DNA of 47,344 nt from Planctomycetota bacterium (GTDB lineage Bacteria > Planctomycetota > UBA8742 > UBA2392): positions 1 to 47,344 of the forward strand of contig JADLFN010000080.1 of assembly GCA_020845475.1 (NCBI GenBank). The letters run 5' to 3'. Positions 16,062 through 25,656 of this stretch are shown here, piece after piece. The notes beneath the pieces were generated by a model, which did no database searches, had not been told where the DNA came from, and saw nothing but the letters and a program-made list of their open reading frames with translations. Numbering within the stretch: the first letter of the stretch is position 1; the number at the start of each line of letters is the position of its first letter. A program made the translations under genes and the position numbers.

Positions 16062-16110
16062 CATGGCGCGGGCCGCGCCATGTACATCAGGGGCCGGCGG
16101 CCCCAGCTAC
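16062..16110. repeat. REP hairpins, right flank of RAYT
   Basis: CATGGCGCG-GGC-CGCGCCATG (16062-16082) is followed by GGGGCC-GGC-GGCCCC (16090-16104) and CTAC (GTAG on the minus strand, 16107-16110). The outer 22 bp are the exact reverse complement of 15380-15401. The GTAG also supplies the TAG stop of the methyltransferase gene. Confidence 0.85.
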
Positions 16111-17522
16111 GAACCCATATACGCGCGCACGACCGCGGCCTCGAGCTGGTTCAACAGCGCGGGGTCCGCGCCCTTTTTGGCCTGCAGCGCCTGGCTGATC
16201 TTCACGATCTGGTCGTAAACGGCGGCAGCCGCGCGCCGAGACGGGATGGGAATGCTGCGCAAGGCTTCGATCTTGATCTGGGGAAAGGCGCGCTGGCGCG
16301 CGTCGCGAAAACTGTTGCGGTACAGCCGCGCCACATACTCGCTGTTGAGCACGCCGATCAGGTAGTCGATGTCGTGGTCGGGCGCGCCGAAGCAGGCCAG
16401 CACGCTGTTGCGAAACAGCGCAGCGGGCTGGTGGCGGCAGGCGATGGGGCGATTGGCAGTCTGGCGCAGCAGGATCGGCGTCTTCGCGTATCGTTCGGGC
16501 GATGCCATGCGCGCGTAGTGGCCCGTGCCTTTCATTTTGGGCGGGCGCAGCCACAGGCGCGGCGGGTCAATGGCGAAGGGTCGAACATCCTTACCCTCGC
16601 GAATGGGCATGGCGCCCTGCTCGGGCTTGTCTGTGAGCAACAGCTCTGCGGCGTTGCCGGTGTGTACGCCGATGTCGCCAAAGCTCTCCGGCGGCAGCGG
16701 CACATGGCGCATGGAAGCGCGGATGGTCATGCCAACATCGGCTTGCGCGTTCCAGGGCTCGCCGGAGATATCGCCTTTGCCCGCCTTGAGCACGAACAGC
16801 GCGCAGGGCTCGGTCACGCCGGGAAAAACGCTTTCTCCCAGATCAATGATGCGATCGACGCTGACCAGGCTGGCCAGCGCGCGGCGCAAGGGCGCGTAGC
16901 CCTCGAGATCGGCCACCTGGTGCGGCAACAGCAGGCCCAGCCGCCCGCCCTGGCGCTTGATCAAACGCGCGGCTTGCTCGGCAAAGGCGGTGTGCGTGGC
17001 CGGCCAGCCGGCAAACGCGCCGAATTTCTTCGCATACAGTGCGCGCAGCATGGGGTCGATTTCCTGCGCCTGCCGGCCCGAAAAGCTCTTCCAGGGCGGG
17101 TTGGCGATGACCACGTCGTAGATCTCGCGCTCGTCGGCCAGCAGCCCGTCGCGGCACGAAATCAGCGAGGCAACACGCGCCCCGAGGCACTTTCCCGCCG
17201 CGGCCAGCACGTGGCGCGCGCCCTCGGCGATGCCGCGCTCGATTTCCCAGCCGTGAAGTTTGCCGCCAAGCATTGGCGCGACCCAATCCGGCCGCTCCTT
17301 GGCGGCGTATTCGAGTGCGCCCAGCAGCAGGGCGCCGGCGCCGCAGGCGGGGTCGAGCACCGTGGGCACCGTGCCGTGGGGAAAGCGCTGGAGCACCTCC
17401 GTCGCGGTACGCACGGCTACGTCGCGCGGGGTGAAATACGCGCCGAGTGTGGAGCGCATCACTTGAGGCACGCTCTTGGCAACGCGCTCATGCTCTTGCC
17501 ATGCCGGTGTCAGGTCTGCCAT
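16107..17522 (-). CDS. Orphan N6-adenine DNA methyltransferase
   Basis: ATG 17522 gives 471 aa (a GTG at 17531 is the alternative). SAM motif I is DPACGAGALLLG (about residues 58-69) and the catalytic motif IV is NPPW in VVIANPPWKSF, typical of N6-adenine enzymes. The C-terminal 250 residues (WLRPPKMKGTGHYAR, YLIGVLNSEYVARLYRN, QIKIEALRSIPIP) look like the target-recognition domain of TaqI/Eco57I-type enzymes. No nuclease motif and no restriction gene lie nearby, so it may be a solitary methylase or the methylase half of a lost system. Its stop codon lies in a REP hairpin. Confidence 0.82.
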   Translation of the reverse strand: MADLTPAWQEHERVAKSVPQVMRSTLGAYFTPRDVAVRTATEVLQRFPHGTVPTVLDPACGAGALLLGALEYAAKERPDWVAPMLGGKLHGWEIERGIAEGARHVLAAAGKCLGARVASLISCRDGLLADEREIYDVVIANPPWKSFSGRQAQEIDPMLRALYAKKFGAFAGWPATHTAFAEQAARLIKRQGGRLGLLLPHQVADLEGYAPLRRALASLVSVDRIIDLGESVFPGVTEPCALFVLKAGKGDISGEPWNAQADVGMTIRASMRHVPLPPESFGDIGVHTGNAAELLLTDKPEQGAMPIREGKDVRPFAIDPPRLWLRPPKMKGTGHYARMASPERYAKTPILLRQTANRPIACRHQPAALFRNSVLACFGAPDHDIDYLIGVLNSEYVARLYRNSFRDARQRAFPQIKIEALRSIPIPSRRAAAAVYDQIVKISQALQAKKGADPALLNQLEAAVVRAYMGS

Positions 17523-17549
17523 GGCGCCCACGTTAAGCAGAATCGCACG

Positions 17550-18035
17550 TTAACGGTACTGCCTGTTGAGCGAGCTTGTGTCGCCCTGCAGTTCATCCAG
17601 CACACGGGCGCGTGTAGGGAAACCAACCACCATCCAGGCAATCAGTGGCAAGAATCCGGGCAAGGCCAGCAGAGGCTTTCCCTCCAGCAGCGTCACGACG
17701 CCCGCCATGATTGCCGCGCCTTCGGCCATGGCCGTGACCACAATGGTGCGCCCGCGCAGCATCACGATTTTGCGGTTGAAATCCGTTTCGGCGGCAATGG
17801 CGGCGCTCTGTTGGCGATAGACCATGAACATGGGCAGGACAACGAGCAGCGAAAAGCCCCACATCACATAGCGCAGGATTTCAAACGGGCTCTGGCTGCC
17901 TTCGGCGGGTGGCGGCTGAACGGGGCCCACAAGGCTCGCCACTGCCATGAAAATCCACGGCCCGGCGTTCAACGCGCTGGTGACAATCACCAGGCCGCGA
18001 TGATTCTGGTCGAAATCGGCGGGAGTTACGTCCAC
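17550..18035 (-). CDS. Small integral membrane protein, unknown
   Basis: Starts at GTG 18035 (161 aa). Four hydrophobic segments are visible: LVIVTSALNAGPWIFMAVASLV, YVMWGFSLLVVLPMFMVY, IVVTAMAEGAAIMAGVVTLL and PLLALPGFLPLIAWMVVGF. This suggests a four-helix inner-membrane protein. A short charged loop joins helices 2 and 3. It lies 27 bp upstream of the methyltransferase on the same strand and divergent from pstS. I do not recognise the family. Confidence 0.6.
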   Translation of the reverse strand: MDVTPADFDQNHRGLVIVTSALNAGPWIFMAVASLVGPVQPPPAEGSQSPFEILRYVMWGFSLLVVLPMFMVYRQQSAAIAAETDFNRKIVMLRGRTIVVTAMAEGAAIMAGVVTLLEGKPLLALPGFLPLIAWMVVGFPTRARVLDELQGDTSSLNRQYR

Positions 18036-18091
18036 GGGTGCAGCCTAACAAACCTTGCGCCAATGTCCGGGGGTGCCACGATTTAAGGAAT

Positions 18092-18109
18092 CTTAACACT
18101 CGCTTCATC
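18092..18109 (+). promoter_or_regulatory. Candidate PHO box upstream of pstS
   Basis: CTTAACA-ctcg-CTTCATC has the 7-4-7 direct-repeat geometry of PhoB-type boxes. A further TTTAAGG lies one turn upstream, and a weak -10 (TATCGT, 18130-18135) lies 20 bp downstream. The half-sites are only moderately close to the E. coli CTGTCAT consensus. Confidence 0.4.
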
Positions 18110-18176
18110 TTGGGTTGTTTGGGCCGGCCTATCGTGGCGCTCACTTATGGGGACCATCAACCAAGGGAGAAGCGAA

Positions 18177-19163
18177 ATGCGACTGAGCAAGAGTGTGGTG
18201 TTGGCCGGCGTAGCCGCGCTGGCGCTGGGTTTGAGCCTGGCGGGCAGCCCCGCGAAGGCGGATGTGAAGGTGGACGAAGCCATCGAGGGTTACAAGCCCG
18301 TGGCCGGTATCTCGGGCACGATTTCAAGTGTGGGCTCGGATACCCTGAACAACCTGATGACCTTCTGGGCCGAGGGCTTCAAGAAGCAGTACCCGAACGT
18401 GACCTTTGCCGTGGAAGGCAAGGGCTCCAGCACGGCCCCGCCGGCGCTGATCGACGGCACGGCGGACATCGGCCCCATGTCGCGCGAAATGAAAGCCGAA
18501 GAAATCAAGAAGTTCGAAGACAAGTTCGGTTACAAGCCCAGCGTTGTCGGCGTGGCGGTGGACGCCTTGGCGGTGTTCGTGCACAAGGACAACCCGGTCA
18601 AGAGCCTTTCGCTGCCGCAGGTGGACGCGATCTTCTCGGCCAACCGCAAGGGCGGCTACAAGGAAGACATGACCAAGTGGGGCCAGGCGGGGCTTGATGG
18701 CGAATGGGCCAACCTGAACATCACGCTTTACGGCCGCAACAGCGCCTCGGGCACCTACGGCTTCTTCAAGGAACACGCGCTGTACAAGGGCGACTTCAAG
18801 AGCACAGTCAAGGAGCAGCCCGGATCGAGCACCGTGGTGCAGCTCGTCAGCGAAGACCGTTCGGCGGCGGGATACTCCGGCATCGGCTACAAGACGGCCG
18901 GCGTGAAGACCGTTCCGATCTCCAAGAAAGACGGCGAAACGGCCTACGACGCCACGGCGGAAAACTGCTACAGCGGCAAGTACCCGATGTCGCGCTTCCT
19001 GTGGATTTACTTCAATCGCGCCCCGGGCAAAGAAGTCAGCCCGGTGGTCAAGGAATTCCTGAGCTTTATCCTGAGCAAGGAAGGCCAGGAAATCGTCCTC
19101 AAGGACGGCTTCATTCCCCTGACCAAGAAGATGATTGACAAAAACCGCGGCGTACTGAAGTAG
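18177..19163 (+). CDS. pstS: Phosphate ABC transporter, periplasmic binding protein
   Basis: ATG 18177 follows AAGGGAGAAGCG and yields 328 aa with a signal peptide (VVLAGVAALALGLSLAGSPAKA). The mature protein has the PstS phosphate-loop patterns: SVGSDTLNNLM, EGKGSSTAPPALIDGTADIGPMSR, and GRNSASGTYGFFKE with VSEDRSAAGYSGIGY. It binds phosphate in the periplasm and hands it to PstCA. It is first in the pst operon. A stem-loop in the 66-bp gap before pstC may hold its expression above that of the membrane subunits. Confidence 0.92.
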   Translation: MRLSKSVVLAGVAALALGLSLAGSPAKADVKVDEAIEGYKPVAGISGTISSVGSDTLNNLMTFWAEGFKKQYPNVTFAVEGKGSSTAPPALIDGTADIGPMSREMKAEEIKKFEDKFGYKPSVVGVAVDALAVFVHKDNPVKSLSLPQVDAIFSANRKGGYKEDMTKWGQAGLDGEWANLNITLYGRNSASGTYGFFKEHALYKGDFKSTVKEQPGSSTVVQLVSEDRSAAGYSGIGYKTAGVKTVPISKKDGETAYDATAENCYSGKYPMSRFLWIYFNRAPGKEVSPVVKEFLSFILSKEGQEIVLKDGFIPLTKKMIDKNRGVLK

Positions 19164-19180
19164 TCGTGACTGCCGAAGAT

Positions 19181-19206
19181 GGGTGCGGGGCCTTTGTCCC
19201 GCACCC
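19181..19206 (+). terminator. Stem-loop between pstS and pstC (attenuator-like)
   Basis: GGGTGCGGG-8 nt-CCCGCACCC is a perfect 9-bp stem 17 bp after the pstS stop. With no T-tract, it more likely stabilises the pstS mRNA 3' end or causes partial termination than full termination. Confidence 0.6.
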
Positions 19207-19229
19207 AGCGCGTCCCCGGACATTGTTGC

Positions 19230-22200
19230 ATGACGCAGGACTCCAAGAGAACGGCCAAGCTTTCCCAGGCCAAGATCCACTGGTCAGTGCACGTCATTGA
19301 CAAGGCTGCCAACGTCGGCATTCGCGTTGGCGGCCTTGGCGTCATTTTTGCCGTGCTCGGGCTGGTGTTCTTTATCGTTTCACAGGTTGTTCCGCTCTTT
19401 CGCGCCTCCGATCATGGCGAGTACAGCCCCAGCGCAGCACCCCTTGCCGGCAAGCCGATGGCGCTGCACGCCGACGAATATCGCCGCATCGCCCTGCGCC
19501 TGGATGCCGATGGCACTTTGCACGTGCTGGCCGTGCCCACCGGCGCGGCCATGGAAACGCTCAAGGTGCCCAATCTGGGCCAGGCCCAGGTGAGCGCGGC
19601 CCACATTTCGGCGAGGCCCTTTACGCATTACGACGTTGGGCCGGTGCAGGGCATCCCGAAATACGCCCTGACGCTGGGCCTCTCGGACGGGCGCGTGCTG
19701 CAAGGAAGCATCAGTTACGTACACGCTTTCAAGCGTTTTGCCCTGAATGAAGACCCGGTTTCCTGGCGCAAGCTGCGCCAGCCTGAAAAAGAAGAGCTGG
19801 GCAAACCCGATTACACGCCGGAGATCCTCGTTGAACGTGAAAAGGACGGCGACGCGGAATACGCGTGGCTCGTCGAGCACCTCAACGATTTTGGCTTCTA
19901 CCGCCGCGTGCGCGCCGTGGTGACCTTTGACCGCGAGATCGACATTGGCTCGGGCGGCGAGGCCATCAGCCGCGTCTATTCGGCGCTGCACAAAGGCGCG
20001 CCCGACTATGAGCGTGAGGCGCTGACCACGGCGATCACCTCCAAGGGCCGCGTGCTGCTGCGCCTCGAGAAGCTCGCGCTCAACGGCATGACTGATGAAC
20101 TCGAAGCCGAAGAACTCTTCCGCGCTGACGTGACGGCCCAGTTGGCGGGCACGCCCGTGCTGTGCATCGCCCACGAATCGCAGGCCGAAGCCTGGGTCGG
20201 AAACAGCGAGGGCAAACTGTTCTTGTTCAAACGTGTCGATGAAAAAGGCAAGGCGCCGGTTTTCGTGCGCCCTGCGGAGTATCCGCCCGTGGACGCCTTC
20301 AGCTTTCACGTCGAGCAAGAGCGCACCTGGGCGCAGACCGTCAGCGCGATGCGCGACGACTCCGATCTCGGCGCGCCCGCCGGCGATTTGAAGCTCACGG
20401 CGCTGGACTACCTGTTGGGCGGAACCTCGCTGCTGATCGGCGACAGCCACGGCGGCGTCCAGAGCTGGTTTGCGGTGCGCGAAACCAAAGAGGACAACAA
20501 CCCAAAGCTGCGGCGCATCCATGTGCACGAGCCCGGCGGCGGCGAGATTCTTGGTTTTTGCGCGTGCGAAGCCAACAAGAGCTTTGCCGTATGGGACAAA
20601 TCCGGATTTGTGCGCGGCTTGCACAACACCAGCGAGCGCGTGATTTTTGAGGAGCGCGTAGCCGAGCCGGGGCTGCCGCAATGCTACTACGCAGCCAAGG
20701 CCGGCGGTACGCTGGGCATTGACGCCAAGGGCGGCCTGCGCCACTGGTGGGTTGATGCCAAGCACTCCGAGATTTCGTTCAAAGCGCTCTTTGGCTCCGT
20801 GTGGTACGAGGGTTACGCCGAACCCAAGTACGAGTGGCAGACATCCAGCGGCACCGACGACGTAGAAGCCAAGTACAGCCTCATGCCGCTGATCCGCGGC
20901 TCGATCAAGGGCGGCATGTACGCGCTGTTGTTTGCCATTCCGCTCGCCGTGCTGGGTGCGATTTACACCAGCGAGTTCATGCACCGCAACGTGCGCGCCG
21001 TGGTCAAGCCCGCCATGGAGGTGATGGCCAGCCTGCCCAGCGTCGTGCTGGGCTTTCTGGGCGCGCTTTACTTTGCGCCCATGGCAGCACCCATCATGCC
21101 CACGCTGCTCATGGCCGTGGCGCTGTGTCCTGCCTTGTTCATGTTCTTTGGCTGGATCTGGCAGCAGCTTCCGCCCACGTTCACGGGCCGCTTCGGTCCC
21201 AAGGCCATTCTGGCGATGCTGTTCCTGATATTGGCCTGCGGCGTGCTGCTGGCAACCTTGATTGGCCCGCGCTTTGAGGAATTCCTGTTCCCCGCGCTTG
21301 AGGGCGCTGATCCGGCGCTGATCGACTCCAAGACATTCCTGCCAATCAATGAAGAAGCCGCGCGCAAACTCAGCGCCGGCGATTTCCGCTCATGGACGGC
21401 AGGCGGCGCACAACTGGCGCGCGACACTTCAACGCCGCAAGGTGCACTGCCCAAGGGCTGGTGGATTCCCGGCGGCCACAGCCTCTTCATGATGTTGTTG
21501 TTGCTGCCCTTTGCGCTGCTCGCGGGCTGGCTGCTCAAGGCCGGCGGCGCCGTGCTGTTTGGCGGCCGCGGCTTTGGCCGGGATTGGCGCGGCTTGATCG
21601 CATCGGGCAACCCGTTTGAGAAAATGCGCCAATCCATGGCAGGCCAGAGCGGCACGACGCTGTGGCCGATTGCGGTGGACGTTTCTTTCTCGCTTGCCTT
21701 TGCCCTGCTGGCGGGGCTGATGGGGCTTGGGCTTTCAATGTTGCTGGCACCCGGCCTTGAGTCCATGCTGTTTGGCTACGACCATCCCACGGCCGGCCAC
21801 GTGGCCGATTTCCGCCGGTTTGTTACCGGCGCCGAGGGCTGGAAGTTCAACCAGACCAACTCGCTGATTGTCGGTTTCTCGATGGGCTTTGCCGTCATTC
21901 CCATCATCTATTCCATCGCCGAAGACGCGCTTTCCACCGTGCCCAACCAGCTGCGCGCGGCTTCACTGGCCTGTGGCGCTTCACGCTGGCAAACGACGAC
22001 AACGGTCGTGGTGCCGGCGGCGGCAAGCGGCATTTTCTCGGCGATCGTGATTGGCCTTGGTCGTGCGCTGGGTGAAACGATGATCGTGGTCATGGCTGCG
22101 GGCGGCACACCGGTCATGGAGCTGGAGCCGCTCAGTGGCTTCCGCAGCCTCTCGGCGGCAATCGCCATTGAAATGCCCGAGGCGCCGCACGGCGGCACAC

Positions 22201-22313
22201 TTTACCGAACCCTGTTCCTTGGCGGCCTGATGCTGTTCCTGGTCACGTTTGTGATCAGCACCGCCGCCGAGGTCGTGCGCATGAGGTTGCGCAAGAAGCT
22301 TTCACGAATGTAA
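19230..22313 (+). CDS. pstC: Phosphate ABC transporter permease PstC, very long form
   Basis: ATG 19230 gives 1027 aa, about three times the usual PstC. One TM helix (residues 30-55) is followed by a periplasmic region of about 490 residues (57-550) rich in short beta stretches such as YLLGGTSLLIGDSHGGVQSWF, which resembles a WD40/beta-propeller. The permease core then starts at SIKGGMYALLFAIPLAVLGAIYT. The EAA loop is NQLRAASLACGASRWQTT near the C-terminus. A second insertion (about residues 690-770) splits the core. Long PstC forms with an extra domain are known in some proteobacteria. The gene ends 4 bp before pstA. Confidence 0.88.
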   Translation: MTQDSKRTAKLSQAKIHWSVHVIDKAANVGIRVGGLGVIFAVLGLVFFIVSQVVPLFRASDHGEYSPSAAPLAGKPMALHADEYRRIALRLDADGTLHVLAVPTGAAMETLKVPNLGQAQVSAAHISARPFTHYDVGPVQGIPKYALTLGLSDGRVLQGSISYVHAFKRFALNEDPVSWRKLRQPEKEELGKPDYTPEILVEREKDGDAEYAWLVEHLNDFGFYRRVRAVVTFDREIDIGSGGEAISRVYSALHKGAPDYEREALTTAITSKGRVLLRLEKLALNGMTDELEAEELFRADVTAQLAGTPVLCIAHESQAEAWVGNSEGKLFLFKRVDEKGKAPVFVRPAEYPPVDAFSFHVEQERTWAQTVSAMRDDSDLGAPAGDLKLTALDYLLGGTSLLIGDSHGGVQSWFAVRETKEDNNPKLRRIHVHEPGGGEILGFCACEANKSFAVWDKSGFVRGLHNTSERVIFEERVAEPGLPQCYYAAKAGGTLGIDAKGGLRHWWVDAKHSEISFKALFGSVWYEGYAEPKYEWQTSSGTDDVEAKYSLMPLIRGSIKGGMYALLFAIPLAVLGAIYTSEFMHRNVRAVVKPAMEVMASLPSVVLGFLGALYFAPMAAPIMPTLLMAVALCPALFMFFGWIWQQLPPTFTGRFGPKAILAMLFLILACGVLLATLIGPRFEEFLFPALEGADPALIDSKTFLPINEEAARKLSAGDFRSWTAGGAQLARDTSTPQGALPKGWWIPGGHSLFMMLLLLPFALLAGWLLKAGGAVLFGGRGFGRDWRGLIASGNPFEKMRQSMAGQSGTTLWPIAVDVSFSLAFALLAGLMGLGLSMLLAPGLESMLFGYDHPTAGHVADFRRFVTGAEGWKFNQTNSLIVGFSMGFAVIPIIYSIAEDALSTVPNQLRAASLACGASRWQTTTTVVVPAAASGIFSAIVIGLGRALGETMIVVMAAGGTPVMELEPLSGFRSLSAAIAIEMPEAPHGGTLYRTLFLGGLMLFLVTFVISTAAEVVRMRLRKKLSRM

Positions 22314-22317
22314 CGCC

Positions 22318-24651
22318 ATGGCCGAGACCACGAACATCCCTTATGCATCAAAGCCCGCGCGCAAGAAGCGCGTGCAAAAGGGCGAGCCGTTCGTGTGGCT
22401 CTCGGGCGGCGCGATCATGACCGGCATCGTGCTGATCGTGTGCGTGATCGCGCTGATCGTTTACGAAGGAAGCCGCACCTTCTGGCCCCGTGACATTGAA
22501 GTCATCGCGCTGGGCGAAGCGCGCTATTGGCTGGTGGCGCAGGACGGCCGGCAGGCATTCCTCGACAGCGAAGACAAACTGATTTACGCCAAGGATGGCG
22601 GCTACGTTTATGCCGACGGCAAGGCCTACGCTGCCGCCACGCCGCCGCGCAAAGCCACGATTGCCGATTATCGCCGCGACGCGAAAATATTCGCCGGCGC
22701 GGCTTTCAAGCTCGTTGGCGCCGAGGGTGAATTGAAGGACAGCGCCGGGCAGGCCGTAACGCCGGATACCTATCTCAAGGGTCCCGGCACGTTTGCCTCG
22801 CCTTACAAGGTGGCCGACGAGAGCGGCAAGTTCGTTCCCGTGGAGCAGGCGCTGGGCGACGACCGCTTCCGCGACCACGTGATGCTGCTGGGCGCGGTGC
22901 GCGCAGACCGCCCGCTGGATTTGCGCGACCTGCCGCGCAAGCGCGATGGCACGCCCTGGCAGGCCTATGAAATCAAGACCGATCCCACCGAGCTGCTCGT
23001 GCGCCAGGGCAACAAGGGCGAAAACCTGCAGCCGGACAGCGCCTACTTCCGCTGGGTCAAGGCCGACGTGCCCGATGAAGACGGCTACCGCCGCGGCAAC
23101 CCGAGCGGCTACGAGGCCTATGTGCTGGCGCGCGCCCAGGTGAACAAAGTGTGCGAGATCGAGCGCCTGGAGAAGGGCGTGCTGGTCGGCTACGTGGTGG
23201 AAGTGCGCGACGGCGAAAAGCCACTGGCCACGCTGGAGAAGGACGGCCTCGATGGCGTGTGGGAAGTGTTCATCGAGCAGCAGGCGACCATGCAGGCCGA
23301 ATACCTGCGGCGCGTGGAGATCGAGAAGGACGACATCGGCGAGGTCAACCACGAGATCAAGCAACTGGCCCTGCGGGTAGCGCGCATCCGCCATGACTAT
23401 CGTAAATCGGGCGAGATGGTCACGGCCCTTGAGCGCCTCGAGGAAACCTACACGGCGTGGTCGCGCCTGGAGCCGCCGGCCAAACCCGACCTCAATCCCG
23501 ACATTTACAAGGCGCAGTGCGCCAAGTGGCGCGACGCCCTCAATGAATCGCTCAAGGCATGGGACAAGGACACGGCCCGCTTCAACCTCGATGCGGACCA
23601 GCGCGAGGAACTTGCACAGGCGCGCGCGGCCCAGGAAAAGCGGGCCGATCTCCAGAGCGGGCCCTATTCCGAGCTGCGCCTGGAGGTCAATCGCCTGCGC
23701 GAACATGAAAAGACATTGACGTACAAGCTGCAGGCTCTGGACGGCAAGACAGCCGTGATGCCGGTGGCGCAGGTGGTTCGCGCCATTTTGCCCAACGAAC
23801 TGGGTTTCTTCGGCAAACTCTCCGTCTATGGCTCGCGCTTTGGCGAGTTCCTGTGGGATAACCCCCGCGAATCCAACACTGAGGGCGGCATTTTCCCCGT
23901 CATCGTTGGCACGCTGCTGATGACGCTGCTCATGTGCCTCGTGGTCGTTCCCTTTGGCGTGATCGCGGCGCTTTACCTGCGCGAGTACGCCAAGCAGGGC
24001 CCGCTGGTTTCCGCCGTGCGCATTGCGGTGAACAACCTCGCGGGCGTTCCGAGCATCGTGTTTGGCATCTTCGGCCTGGGCTTCTTCTGCGTCATTATGG
24101 GCGGTTCCATTGACAGCTTCTTCTATCCCGAGCGCCTGCCCAGCCCCACCTTTGGCGGCGGCGGCATTTTGTGGGCTTCGCTCACCCTGGCACTCATGAC
24201 CGTGCCCGTGGTGATCGTGGCCACCGAAGAAGCGCTCATTGCCGTGCCCTCCAGCCAGCGCGAGGCCAGCCTGGCCGCAGGTGCTTCGCGTTTCCAAACC
24301 GTGTGGCGTGTGATCCTGCCCCAGGCCATGCCCGGCATTCTCACGGGCACGATTCTTGCCATGGCGCGCGGCGCGGGCGAAGTGGCGCCGCTGATGCTCG
24401 TGGGCGTGGTCAAACTTGCCGAGACGCTGCCCGTGGACGGAAACTTCCCGTTCATCCACCTGGAGCGCAAATTCCTGCACCTGGGCTTCCATATTTACGA
24501 CGTCGGCTTCCAGAGCCCGGATATCGACAACACCAAGCCTCTGGTGTTCACGACCACCCTGGTGCTGATTGCGATGATTGCCGTGTTGAACATTGCCGCC
24601 ATCCGCCTGCGCAACAAATTGCGCAAGCGCCTGGCATCGAGTCACGTGTAA
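22318..24651 (+). CDS. pstA: Phosphate ABC transporter permease PstA, long form with coiled coil
   Basis: The 777-aa product has a TM helix at residues 30-49, then about 470 periplasmic residues before the permease core (from [20 protein letters not shown], near residue 521). The insertion contains Glu/Arg-rich coiled-coil stretches (about 300-385 and 420-478). The EAA loop is [20 protein letters not shown]. Normal PstA is about 300 aa. It matches the enlarged PstC next door, so the two extra domains may form one extracytoplasmic structure. It starts 4 bp after pstC and is followed closely by pstB. Confidence 0.88.
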   Translation: MAETTNIPYASKPARKKRVQKGEPFVWLSGGAIMTGIVLIVCVIALIVYEGSRTFWPRDIEVIALGEARYWLVAQDGRQAFLDSEDKLIYAKDGGYVYADGKAYAAATPPRKATIADYRRDAKIFAGAAFKLVGAEGELKDSAGQAVTPDTYLKGPGTFASPYKVADESGKFVPVEQALGDDRFRDHVMLLGAVRADRPLDLRDLPRKRDGTPWQAYEIKTDPTELLVRQGNKGENLQPDSAYFRWVKADVPDEDGYRRGNPSGYEAYVLARAQVNKVCEIERLEKGVLVGYVVEVRDGEKPLATLEKDGLDGVWEVFIEQQATMQAEYLRRVEIEKDDIGEVNHEIKQLALRVARIRHDYRKSGEMVTALERLEETYTAWSRLEPPAKPDLNPDIYKAQCAKWRDALNESLKAWDKDTARFNLDADQREELAQARAAQEKRADLQSGPYSELRLEVNRLREHEKTLTYKLQALDGKTAVMPVAQVVRAILPNELGFFGKLSVYGSRFGEFLWDNPRESNTEGGIFPVIVGTLLMTLLMCLVVVPFGVIAALYLREYAKQGPLVSAVRIAVNNLAGVPSIVFGIFGLGFFCVIMGGSIDSFFYPERLPSPTFGGGGILWASLTLALMTVPVVIVATEEALIAVPSSQREASLAAGASRFQTVWRVILPQAMPGILTGTILAMARGAGEVAPLMLVGVVKLAETLPVDGNFPFIHLERKFLHLGFHIYDVGFQSPDIDNTKPLVFTTTLVLIAMIAVLNIAAIRLRNKLRKRLASSHV

Positions 24652-24670
24652 CATGGCCGGAGACAAAGAA

Positions 24671-25540
24671 ATGGCTAACATGACCGCCCCGCCTGCGCCT
24701 CGCGCCGGCGGAGAACTTGCTGATCCACGGGGAGCTTTGCGCGTGTCGAGCGCCGTAACCAGCGTGACCGAAAAGCCCGAATCGCTCGAGACCATCGTGC
24801 GCGTGAAGGATTTCAACCTTTATTACGGCAAGCACCACGCACTGAAAAACATTAACCTCGACGTGCCCAAAAACCGCGTGACCGCGCTGATCGGGCCTTC
24901 CGGTTGCGGCAAGAGCACGCTACTGCGCAGCATCAACCGCATGAACGATTTGATCGATGCGGTCAGCTACCAGGGTTCGATTTACCTCGGTGACAACGAC
25001 ATCTACGCCCCCGACCAGGACGTTATTGCCCTGCGCAAGCACTGCGGCATGGTGTTCCAGAAAACCAACCCGTTCCCCAAGTCGATCTTCGAGAACGTGA
25101 TTTACCCCAACCGCATCAGCGGCGAGCGCAACAAAAAGAAGCTGGCGGAAACTGTCGAGCGCTGCCTCAAGCGCACCGCGCTGTGGGATGAAGTCAAGCA
25201 CCGCATCCACGACAACGCCACCGCCCTTTCCGGCGGCCAGCAGCAAAGGCTGTGCATCGCGCGCGGCATCGCCAATGAGCCTGACGTGCTGTTAATGGAC
25301 GAGCCCTGCAGCGCGCTCGACCCCATCGCCACGGCCAAGATCGAAGAGTTGATCCTTGACCTGCGCCAGAACTTCACAGTCGTGATCGTGACGCACAACA
25401 TGCAGCAAGCCGCGCGCGTGGCCGATTACACGGCGTTCATGTACTTGGGCGAGATCATCGAGTTCGGCGTCACGAGCGACATGTTCCTAAAGCCCCGGCT
25501 GAAGCAAACCGAAGACTACATCACGGGCCGGTTCGGCTAG
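24671..25540 (+). CDS. pstB: Phosphate ABC transporter ATP-binding protein
   Basis: ATG 24671 has GGAG about 9 bp upstream (in-frame ATG 24653 is the alternative). The 289-aa product has Walker [10 protein letters not shown], the PstB hallmark [12 protein letters not shown]-loop [13 protein letters not shown], signature [14 protein letters not shown], Walker [14 protein letters not shown] and H-loop [10 protein letters not shown]. It energises phosphate import as a dimer on PstCA. A poorly conserved N-terminal tail of about 40 residues precedes the core. No phoU follows, unlike many pst operons; a terminator follows instead. Confidence 0.95.
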   Translation: MANMTAPPAPRAGGELADPRGALRVSSAVTSVTEKPESLETIVRVKDFNLYYGKHHALKNINLDVPKNRVTALIGPSGCGKSTLLRSINRMNDLIDAVSYQGSIYLGDNDIYAPDQDVIALRKHCGMVFQKTNPFPKSIFENVIYPNRISGERNKKKLAETVERCLKRTALWDEVKHRIHDNATALSGGQQQRLCIARGIANEPDVLLMDEPCSALDPIATAKIEELILDLRQNFTVVIVTHNMQQAARVADYTAFMYLGEIIEFGVTSDMFLKPRLKQTEDYITGRFG

Positions 25541-25561
25541 TCTTGCGTTCAGCCCGAATTG

Positions 25562-25594
25562 AAAAGCGCCCCGCAATCGCGGGGCGCCTTTGTT
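25562..25594 (+). terminator. Intrinsic terminator after pstB
   Basis: GCGCCCCGC-aatc-GCGGGGCGC (9-bp perfect stem, 25566-25587) follows GAAAA and precedes CTTTGTT. It closes the pst operon 25 bp after the pstB stop. Confidence 0.88.
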
Positions 25595-25656
25595 CGGTCG
25601 CGTGCAAGAAGGCAAGAACCGGCGCGGCCCTGGCCAACGAAGCCCGCAGGTTGTTG

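Noticed and set aside
16080..18086. 668-residue plus-strand open frame
   Set aside because: It is antisense to the methyltransferase and membrane-protein genes; its translation is low-complexity and has no domain.
22348..24816. 822-residue minus-strand open frame
   Set aside because: It is a shadow of pstA and the start of pstB; the composition (His/Ala-rich) is that of an antisense frame.
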